Part shown: positions 56,576-64,000 of the stretch, one piece after another | Layout: each line of letters begins with the position of its first letter | Numbering within the stretch: the stretch's first letter is position 1 | From: Deroplatys truncata | Lineage: Eukaryota; Arthropoda; Insecta; Mantodea; Mantidae | DNA length: 64,000 bases | Assembly: GCA_030765065.1 (NCBI GenBank) | Contig: CM060990.1 | Location: forward strand, 668,638,118-668,702,117 | Reading direction: 5' to 3' | Made by a program: the position numbers and the translations under genes | The notes under the pieces: model-generated | What the model saw: the letters and a program-made list of their open reading frames with translations, nothing else | Told to the model about the DNA's origin: nothing | The model's database searches: none

Positions 56576-58171
56576 TTAATTCAGAGCAGAAGAAAGGAAA
56601 CATATGATGGCTTCGATTTTATCCCAAGTGCTTGTGCTACTTTTGAATTTTTCGAGAAAGGGTTTCACTTTTGGCAAGAGCGCCGGTAAATTAAACGCTT
56701 TAAGAAGGGAGAAAAGTTCCGAAAGGCCTCCCAGGTCAGTTGAAGACTCCTGGGAGGAGGGGGGGTTTTGTGTGTTCGGGGTGCCAGCTGGTGGCGGCGG
56801 TGGTGCACTTTCCCCACGGGCTGCACCGGCGTATGACAGCCCGGTTTGCACCGGGGCCGGTTTTGTGATGGGCTTTGGCCCTGGTGGAGCACTTGGGTTT
56901 GCCCTGGCTAAGGCTGCCAGTTGGCGGCGGTGGCGTTCGTGGACAAACGTCTCACACCCTCTGTAGCTGGCAGGGTGTGCCTCCCCGCAATTTGCGCAGA
57001 CGGGAGTTGTGTCATCCCTGGCCCGCTTTGGGCAGTCAGCCAGACGGTGGAGGCCACTGCAAAGGACACACCGTGAGGTCAAATGGCAAAATTTGTATGT
57101 ATGACCCAGTTGCTGACAATTGTAGCACTGGGTGATGTTGTTGCTAGTTTTTAGAACCTCCACGGTGACCATCATATTGCAGATGACCCGTTCTTTCAGG
57201 AGGTTTTGGTTTTCAGGTGTTCGCAAGAGACTTACTTGAAAATTTGGTAGGGGCCGCCCTCTCGGTCTGAGCTGGCGGACTTGGACTCCGGTGTAACCCT
57301 TGGCTTCCAGGTCTTCTCGGAGGAACTCCTCGTCCAGGTCCACGGGCAGACGCTTTATCATAAAGCGCAGCGGCTGGTCGCTGCGCGGCGTGAAACTGTA
57401 ATGCTGGATTCCAGCGGCGGCCAGTCGCTGCATTGTTGGCCCGGCATCAGCTTTGCGCTGCAGAAACAGCTTTATACACTCTCGAGTGCACTGCAGCTTG
57501 AAACTATCCACCGGCAGGGAGGCGCGGAGGATAGGAAGGATTTTTGAGGTTAGGCTGGGGTCAGGGATGATGATACGTGGTGGTTTTTGGGTTTCGGAAT
57601 TGGGTTGTGAGGGTGGAGAGGAAGTGTTTGTGGAGGTGGAGGGGGTAGGCTGGGTGCCGCCGGTGGATCTAGGTGCTGCCGGTCGCTGCCGCGCCGGGCC
57701 AGATGTTTTCCGTCGCCGTTGCTGCTGTGGTGGTTGAGCCGCTCTCGGCCGGTTCTCTGGTTCCTGCTGTTGTGCTGCTGTTTCGTCGGCCTCTTCGGCG
57801 TCGCTGGGCGTCAGGGCTTGAAATCTGTTACTTGTTTTGATTTGGTCGGCCTCCTGCCGAGTTTTTTTCCTCCCTGGCTTTGGGTTTGGCTTGTCATTTT
57901 CAATGTCACTATCGGGCCCGCTGCCAGGGTGGGTACGTTTTTTGCGGGGGACACTGATCCGCCAAGCTGCGTCCAGCTCACTAAGGAGACGCTTTTTGAG
58001 GCGCAGCTCTCTGTAGCAATTGGTGAGGTCTCTTGAGATGTGTCCGAAATGTGGATTTGACGGTCGTATTTCCATGGCTACATCTTGGTAATATTCACAT
58101 TCTGCTTCAAGCTCCTCTACTTCTTTTCGAAGCTGAGAGATGCGAGGATCTTCTTCGGCGGCGATGTCCAT
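56576..58171 (-). CDS. Jockey-like ORF1, Gag-like nucleic-acid-binding protein
   Basis: RNA-binding protein that would package the LINE transcript. The first ATG is at 58171 (MDIAAEEDPRISQLRKEVEE). The open frame extends 12 codons further upstream without ATG, into the hammerhead motif. An N-terminal Glu/Lys-rich coiled coil comes first, then a basic Pro/Gln-rich linker. A PRE_C2HC-like region follows (FMIKRLPVDLDEEFLREDLE), then three zinc knuckles (CYNCQQLGHTYKFC, CVLCSGLHRLADC, CANCGEAHPASYRGC). The order of knuckles after a PRE_C2HC region is typical of Jockey-clade ORF1. The frame is intact (531 residues); its TAA abuts the ORF2 ATG. Confidence 0.9.
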   Translation of the reverse strand: MDIAAEEDPRISQLRKEVEELEAECEYYQDVAMEIRPSNPHFGHISRDLTNCYRELRLKKRLLSELDAAWRISVPRKKRTHPGSGPDSDIENDKPNPKPGRKKTRQEADQIKTSNRFQALTPSDAEEADETAAQQQEPENRPRAAQPPQQQRRRKTSGPARQRPAAPRSTGGTQPTPSTSTNTSSPPSQPNSETQKPPRIIIPDPSLTSKILPILRASLPVDSFKLQCTRECIKLFLQRKADAGPTMQRLAAAGIQHYSFTPRSDQPLRFMIKRLPVDLDEEFLREDLEAKGYTGVQVRQLRPRGRPLPNFQVSLLRTPENQNLLKERVICNMMVTVEVLKTSNNITQCYNCQQLGHTYKFCHLTSRCVLCSGLHRLADCPKRARDDTTPVCANCGEAHPASYRGCETFVHERHRRQLAALARANPSAPPGPKPITKPAPVQTGLSYAGAARGESAPPPPPAGTPNTQNPPSSQESSTDLGGLSELFSLLKAFNLPALLPKVKPFLEKFKSSTSTWDKIEAIICFLSSALN

Positions 58172-58203
58172 TTCGTGGTCTGGATTTGAAGCCGTAGCCT
58201 CTG

Positions 58204-58244
58204 CCACTGAAGATGTCCACCGCAGTTGTGGACGAAACGTCTGG
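58204..58244 (+). ncRNA. Hammerhead-ribozyme-like motif H3
   Basis: Same core as H1 and H2 but on the plus strand: CCA-CTGAAGA...GTCCAC/GTGGAC...GAAA-CGTC-TGG. The upstream base context differs because the Jockey-like LINE joins at the start of stem I. Confidence 0.65.
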
Positions 58245-58323
58245 GAAATCTTTCTTCAGCAGACCACGGCATAACAGCCCGGAACATCATATTAGTTATA
58301 ATTCAGAGTTAGTCTATTTATTC
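58204..58323 (+). mobile_element. Penelope-like terminal segment adjoining the LINE 5' end
   Basis: Reverse complement of 53220-53326, starting exactly at the stem I strand CCA of the hammerhead motif. It ends near TCTATTTATT, where LTR-A8 has inserted. Confidence 0.8.
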
Positions 58324-58327
58324 ATTT

Positions 58328-59340
58328 TGAGGCAGTATTTTTAACACTTAAATGATTTCAGTCTAATTATATAAATATAAATTCAATAACAGCCCGCCTT
58401 AAAGCAATATGTGTATGTAACAATATATAAGAAGTGTATATTACAGTCATTGTATATGTTTATATTATTGTACCCATGTGTAATAATGGTATGTGAATGT
58501 ATTACGTAATTTAATAATGAAGGAGCTGTGAGAATAATAGGTTAAAAGTTGCAAACAATCAGGTAACAATGAGGTAACCTGGAGGCAATAATGAATTTAA
58601 AACTTTAAAAACTACTAGTCATTATTGGAGCAATAATAATGTAAATTTTGAGACAGTTTAAAAAATAGCCAATCAACAACCAGAAAAACCTTAGTTAAAT
58701 GAAGGTATTCTATTAGATTAGGAACAGCCAATCAGAGACTTGAAACACAGAAGTTTACAAGTTTAGACCGAAGAATTCAAGTCAGTTGCTTGAAAACAGC
58801 GCTCATAACTAGACCTGCTGCCTGCAAACAGTGTTCCTAACCGGACGCAAGACACGTCCTCGAGAAGTATAATACGTATTCATGTGAGACGAAAATAGTT
58901 TACGTGTTAAAAAGTACAAGTAATTAAAAAAAGAATCTCACAGCTCTCTATCAGTGTACTGTTATTTAAAATCGTGTCAAGCATTAATAAAAGGAGTGAA
59001 GTAAAATTATAATCTGTGTAAGCCTACATTCTTCAGTCGCACCACAACCCTGCTAAGAGAAACGTGTTTCTAATAATAATACTGACGCAGCCGAGGCAAA
59101 CATAAATGTATAATATTTAAAGAAACAGTCAAATTACAAAGTTATTATTTTTTTTAAAACTTTGGGCAAAGACCACCTGAAAGTACATTTTGGGGCGAAC
59201 TGTTTACTATACGTGCGGTTGCAACTACTAAAAGTTCGGCTCCCCAACAGTTGAAATATAATACAACTCCTTCAATACAAATTACTTCAAATTGACGCCC
59301 AGAGCGTGGTGCAAACAACGTAAACAAACCAACTTCTTCA
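58328..59340 (+). mobile_element. Solo LTR, family A (LTR-A8), 1013 bp
   Basis: Sense copy TGAGGCAGTATTTTTAACAC...AACTTCTTCA with target duplication ATTT (58324-58327 and 59341-59344). AATAAAAGGAGTG is near 58985. The region between the expected R/U5 boundary (TTTCTAATA near 59070) and the end includes AAAGACCACC and TTTTGGGGCGAA modules. A PBS-like ATTGACGCCCAGAGCGTGGT at about 59291 is ~50 bp inside the LTR end. Confidence 0.9.
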
Positions 59341-59344
59341 ATTT

Positions 59345-59715
59345 TCAAGCGGTTGGCAACTCGTTTCAATAGCTCATATGTAAGATCACATTATGTTCCT
59401 CAGTCAATTCAAACTGGTGTTGTCCTTTCACAATACACTCACGCATATCCTGAGAGAAAGTAATCATAGCTCTACCACTGGAGCAGCTGGACCACGAGAC
59501 AACAGAACGAGCTACAAGACAACGACAACAGAAGCAGATAAAGTAGACGGGTTCAAAATTGACGACCATTCGTTTCTGCTTCACAGGCAAATTAGCGAAC
59601 ATGCTCACATTTAATAAGTACAAAGCACAAACAACAGTTTAGTTTACAAAGTCTGGTGATTACCATATTTTTCATTATATGCAGTTTATAATTATTGATC
59701 TTCTGCACAACATTT
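59345..59715. other. No supported feature
   Basis: A pair of overlapping ORFs on opposite strands (59366-59623) has no recognisable content. Confidence 0.4.
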
Positions 59716-60650
59716 TGAAGTGTTTATATGCGGTGGGAGTCAATTTTAAGTAGGTCGTATTGAAGGAGTTGTATTATATTTCAACTGTTGGGGAACCGAA
59801 CTTGAAGTTCGTTGCAACCACACGTATAGTACCCGCTTTCCGGTAGCCTTCGCCCTAAGTTTAAAAATATTAACTTTGTAATTTAACTGTTTCTTTAAAT
59901 ATTATGTATTTATGTTTGCCTCGGCTGCGTCAGTATTTATTTTAGAGACATGGATGTCTTGGCAGGTTTGTGGTACGACTTAAGAATGTAGGTTTACACA
60001 GATTATAATTTTACTTCACTCCTTTTTATTAATGCTTGACACGATTTAAATAACACTTTACTGATATAGAGCTGTGAGATTATTTTATTAGATACTTGTA
60101 CTTTTTAACACGTAAACTTATTTTTCGTCTCACACGAATACGTATTAAATCTCTCGAGGACGCATCTCGCATCCTGTTACAAACACTGTCTGCAGTCAAA
60201 TGAATTGATTTCAACCGCCTAAACTTGTGAGTTTCTGTATTTCAAGTCTCTGATTGGTTATTCCTAATCCAATAGAATACCTTCATTTAACTAAAGCTTT
60301 TTCTGGTTGTTGATTGGCTATTTTTATAAACTGTCACTAAAATTACATTATTGCTTCCAAGAATCACAAGTAGTATTGTTAAACTTTCAAATTCATTATT
60401 GCCTAAAGGTTACCTCATTGTTACCTCATTGTTAGCAACTTTTAACCTATTATTCTCACGGCTCCTACATTATTAAATTACGTAATATATTCACATAACA
60501 TTATTACACATGGATACAATAATACAAGCATACGCAATGACTGTTACATACATTTTACAAATTATTACATACACATATTGCTTCAAGACGAGCTGTTATT
60601 GAATTTAGATATTATATAATTAGACTGAAATTATTTAAGTGTTAAAAATC
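59716..60650 (-). mobile_element. LTR, family A (LTR-A9), truncated at one end
   Basis: Antisense copy from about TGAAGTGTTTATATGCGG to GTGTTAAAAAT. It lacks the final CTGCCTCA, so its 5' sense end has been lost. A decayed PBS-like TGGGAGTCAATTTTAAG is near 59734. The remainder follows the family consensus. Confidence 0.75.
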
Positions 60651-61150
60651 GAATTATCATTTAAACTGCCCCTGAGATATTCGTAAAGTAGTGCAAAACT
60701 CGAAGTTTTTCTCTTCTGAATTTCCTTGTTGATGCTTAAACTTTTATGAATCCGCGAAAAAAATACAATATAATAAGTTAATTTTGAAAATAACCCACAC
60801 TAAGAAAATGAACATTTTGTGCAGTTTTGCAAAACTTATTAAACTCATTAAATTTAAATATTCTAACTCACAAGAACGCGTAAGCCGTACTGTTTTTTTT
60901 TTTGCACATATTACAAATCAGAATCTTCTCTAAATTAGTTTCACTGCTAACATTTAAGTTGGTGTTTGAATATTTTCTGTTTTAGATACATGAGAAATGC
61001 AACGCTTAACTTTAGGTATCTCTTAGTCCTAAATTAGTAGCGTTCAGTACATTTCATATTATTTTTAAAACCCCTCACTGTTAACTACAATTCATAAAAA
61101 ATATTGTGTGTTACATTCACATTACTTTCTCTATCCTCCATCGTTTATTA
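60651..61150. other. No supported feature
   Basis: AT-rich spacer between two LTRs. Confidence 0.45.
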
Positions 61151-62128
61151 TGAAGAATTGTTTTGTTGGAGTTGTTTATTTATTTAGCTCCACGTATGGA
61201 CACCAATTTGAAGTGGAATTGTTGTTTACGTTGTTTGCTGCTACGTATGAAAAGCCGATTTGCAGTAGGAGTTGCAACCGCACGTATAATAAACAGTTTC
61301 CGGTAGCCTTCGGCCCAAATGTATTTTTACTGTTTCTTTAAATATTAAATATTTATGTTTGCTTCGGCTGCGTCAGTATTTGTTAGAGACACGTTTCTCT
61401 TAAGCAGTGTTGTGATACGACTAAGAATGTAGGCTTACACAGATTACAATTTTACTTCACTCCTTTCATTAATACTTGATACAATTTAAATAACACTTCA
61501 GTGATATAGAGAGCTGTGAAATTCTTTTTATTAATTGATTAATTACACTTTTTAACACGTAAACTTATTTTTCGTCTCACACGAATACGTATTAAATCTC
61601 TCGAGGACGCACAAGCAACGCATCCAGTTATGAGCACTGTCTGCAGGCAACACGTCTGGTTATGAGCACTGTTTGGCCGCAACTGAATTGATTTCAACCG
61701 TCTAAACTTGTAAATTTCTGTATTTCAAGTCTCTGATTGCCTAATCCTACTCCAATAGAATACCTGCATTTAACTAAAACTTTTTCTGGTTGTCGATTGG
61801 GTATTTTTATAATGTCTCACTATTACATTATTGCTGCTCTAATAATAACTAGTAGCATTTAATCTTCCTTACTCATTATTGTGTCAAGATTACCTCATTG
61901 TTAGCAACTTTAGACCTATTTTTCTCACAGCTCCTGCGTTATTAAATTACATAATGCATTCACATAACATTATTGAACATGTTTACAATAATATAAGCAT
62001 ATGCACTGACTGTTAACATACATTTTAGAAATTATTATATACACATATTGCTTCAAGGTGGGCTGTTATTGAATTTACATATTATATAATTTTACTAAAA
62101 TCATTTAAGTGTTAAAAATACTGCCTCA
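61151..62128 (-). mobile_element. Solo LTR, family A (LTR-A10), 978 bp
   Basis: Antisense copy TGAAGAATTG...CTGCCTCA. Flanking tetranucleotides are ATTA and GTTA, an imperfect duplication. PBS-like units GCTCCACGTATGGACACCA (61190) and GCTGCTACGTATGAAAAGCC (61239) are inside it. Part of the middle is shortened relative to LTR-A8. Confidence 0.75.
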
Positions 62129-62197
62129 GTTAGCGGCTATACAAATTGTTCTTACGAAAGTTGAAGTAACATTATTTGTATATGTTTGTATTTGTTA

Positions 62198-62332
62198 GCC
62201 CCACATTTGGGAGCCAATTTGTGACGGTATTACTTATAATGTTTGTGTATGTATGTTTACTCAACGTGGTGAAGCCATTTTGTGACGTGATTCTTTGTTA
62301 GGTTTGTAGCTCCATCTGGTGTTAGCAATTTG
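62198..62332 (-). repeat. Three PBS-like units inside LTR-B3
   Basis: GCCCCACATTTGGGAGCCAA (62198), CTCAACGTGGTGAAGCCA (62260) and GCTCCATCTGGTGTTAGCAA (62309), each followed by TTTGTGACG- or TTTGCGGC-type sequence. The first is closest to the tRNA-Lys 3' end, the others progressively more decayed. Confidence 0.8.
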
Positions 62333-62714
62333 CGGCAGTATTAGTTTTTGTTTGAAAGAATGCTACTTTTATTTTATTTAATTTTTTGTTTCACTGTCCT
62401 CGGGCTAACTATGATCTTTTTGGTCAAGCACTTCTCTTTATACAGGTTGTGTAAACGGAAAGGAATCTTTTATCCAAAGATAACACTGATGAAGAAATTT
62501 GTTTTACACTTTTATTGTCGAACACATTAACTATCACATTTACACATTGATCTTGACACTCGCCAAACTGAAACTTTTATAATAAATTCTTACTGATCAC
62601 TTTTAATTCACGTACTTCAACCTTTTGTATAATTAACTTTACAACACTTGAGAATTTTCCTAACTCTGCTACGCGTAACTTGCGAATCGATAGCCGACGT
62701 GTAATATTTCTGCT

Positions 62715-62849
62715 GGACTGAAGGCGACGTGTATCATACAAATATTTTCGACGCACTGACGGACTGAAGGCGTGTAGTGTACAAAGAATTTTGATGAACT
62801 GACGGACTGGAGGCGACGTGTACTTTAGAAATATTTTCGATGAACTGGC
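62715..62849 (-). repeat. ~45-bp leader tandem repeats in LTR-B3
   Basis: Three units beginning GGACTG(A/G)AGGCGACGTGTA (62715, 62761, 62804) with ATATTTTCGA and GA(A)CTG(A/G)C in each. The position corresponds to the 36-bp repeats of LTR-B2, but the unit differs. Confidence 0.85.
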
Positions 62850-63379
62850 GGGGTCTTTACCTCTAACCTACCTTTTATACTCCTACACCCAGATATGCCT
62901 AAAGATTATAACTGAGCTGCAATTGGCTAATAAAACGCGCCAACATTAGCGTCTATTTTTATATCCAATGAAAATTATGAATACATATGCTCAAGGGAAA
63001 TGTTCCAGAAGATTTTAAAGGAAAACGCGCCAACATTACGTAACTTCCTCGTTTCCAATAATGATAAACAGCTCACCCCCTCGCTGCATTATTGCACGCT
63101 ATTATTGTCAGTTTCAGTAAGGCAGTATAAACTTACTTCCCAACAATAATTACAATCAACAAACATCTCAAATCAATGTCACATAATAATGCATATTCAT
63201 ACTATAATCACTCTTAACATTTAAGTAATTTGTGATACAAATTACTGCATCAAAGTTTATTTTGTTATCTGCTTCGTTCTAATTGAGATAAACCTTTGTA
63301 GAACTAGTTACATTACATATTTCGTTAGCATACAAAGAGAACAGCGATAGTCAAATGTTTAAGAACTGGACATTATATG

Positions 63380-64000
63380 CTGGCCTGAAAATTCCATACC
63401 GTTTCCATGCAATCACGAGAAAGAATGTCGAGAGGAATTAAAAGAACATTGAACAAGTGTTGAACAAATCTAGCCATTAATAACGGATATCTCGGAAATG
63501 GCTGATGTCATAAAAAAATTACTTGAAATAAATTGTGTGTTTTAAAGTGAACTACATTTAATGTACAGTGCGATTTCTTCTATTGCTCAACGATCACCAG
63601 TTGTATAAGATTATATAAAATGCCTTCCAAATGAAGAGGACTTCACATGCTTTTCCCAAAAATTCAAGATACACGGTTTATTTGTCATGCAAATATATTT
63701 AAAATATGGTGTCCTAATTAAAATCTATAGTCATTTATCGGAAATTAAAAATTTCGAAAAATGTTCAATGCAAACGGAAGTTTGGGGCGAGGATGTTTTT
63801 AATATCCTTTTTGTCGCATTTTTGGAAGATAATGAACCTAAATACCAAGTTTGGTGCTTATCTGAGATTTCGATTTTGAGTTATATTGTTCACAGACACA
63901 CAGACTTTTTTCTAAAAATGTGTCTTTGGATTCAGGGGCTTCAAAACATGTATTTCCGTTGCAATATCGGTATAATGTTTTGGGATGGAATAGAATACAT
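63380..64000 (+). repeat. Unknown dispersed repeat D, copy 3 (runs off the window)
   Basis: Colinear with 28730-29365: GGATATCTCGGAAATGG, TGAAGAGGACTT, CAAGATACACGGTTTATTTG, ACCAAGTTTGG and TTGTTCACAGACACACAGAC. No coding capacity. Confidence 0.65.

Larger units (their letters stand above)
53374..58206 (-). mobile_element. Jockey-like non-LTR retrotransposon, nearly complete
   Basis: Minus-strand LINE of ~4.8 kb with ORF1 (58171-56576), ORF2 (56575-53924, broken) and a ~550-bp 3' UTR. The 3' end has AATAAATAAA followed by two ACCTTGA-type heptamers rather than a poly(A). Both flanks are Penelope-like termini in inverted orientation, so no simple insertion site or target duplication can be drawn. 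The 5' UTR is essentially absent. Confidence 0.9.
62162..63252 (-). mobile_element. Solo LTR, family B (LTR-B3), 1091 bp
   Basis: Antisense copy TGAAGTAACATT...ATTACTGCATCA with target duplication AAGT (62158-62161 and 63253-63256). It contains three PBS-like units at 62198-62332, then the usual family B body: AATAAAAG, leader tandem repeats, TATA region near 62870-62882 and CGCGCCAACATTA E2F-like motifs. Its body alone, ending at the first PBS boundary, would be 62331-63252 (922 bp). Confidence 0.85.

Noticed and set aside
56604..58036. Plus-strand ORFs of 86-120 codons
   Set aside because: Shadows of the Jockey-like ORF1 on the minus strand.

Overview
This window looks like intergenic DNA from a large, AT-rich, repeat-dense insect genome. 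I recognise no host protein-coding gene. Every coding relic I can name belongs to a transposable element: Penelope-like, Jockey-like, an RNase H-bearing LINE, mariner, Tc1, Merlin and hAT. The LTRs carry primer-binding-site (PBS) motifs matching the 3' end of insect tRNA-Lys(CUU), one promoter has an arthropod-type TCAGT initiator, and there are several families of tRNA-headed SINEs. Together these suggest an insect, possibly a large-genome polyneopteran such as a cockroach, termite or stick insect; that is inference, and the species cannot be read from the sequence. No rRNA, true tRNA, CRISPR or prokaryotic feature was seen; the tRNA-like stretches are SINE heads.

Layout. 0-10 kb: a MITE, SINE copies, small tandem repeats, an LTR-like region with three PBS motifs (7.3 kb) and an internally deleted mariner (8.7-9.4 kb). 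10-21 kb: LTR-B1, a SINE, a possible DUF3504/Crypton-like fragment, LTR-A1 broken by a Merlin/Tc1 composite, LTR-A2, a Merlin transposase relic, LTR-A3. 21-33 kb: a full-length but frameshifted mariner without its right end, two related hAT-like elements with facing termini (one holding LTR-A4, the other a LINE tail), a foldback MITE, and a dispersed unknown repeat with a nested SINE. 33-50 kb: LTR-A5, a LINE tail, an RNase H LINE split by a Tc1 element and a SINE, a transposase relic, LTR-A6 with LTR-B2 nested in it, SINEs, LTR-A7. 50-64 kb: a Penelope-like element in head-to-head copies with three hammerhead-ribozyme-like motifs, a nearly complete Jockey-like LINE on the minus strand, then LTR-A8, A9, A10 and B3.

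The most interesting signal is in the solo LTRs (ten of family A, three of family B). Several are bounded by TG...CA and 4-bp target duplications, and inside those boundaries they contain one to four degraded copies of the tRNA-Lys primer binding site, a sequence that should lie just outside an LTR. In family B three copies end after none, two or three PBS copies. This suggests that reiterated primer sites let the LTR 3' boundary slide. The nesting gives a relative history: LTR-B2 is younger than LTR-A6, LTR-A8 is younger than the Penelope-like fragment it sits in, and the Tc1 and SINE are younger than the LINE they split.
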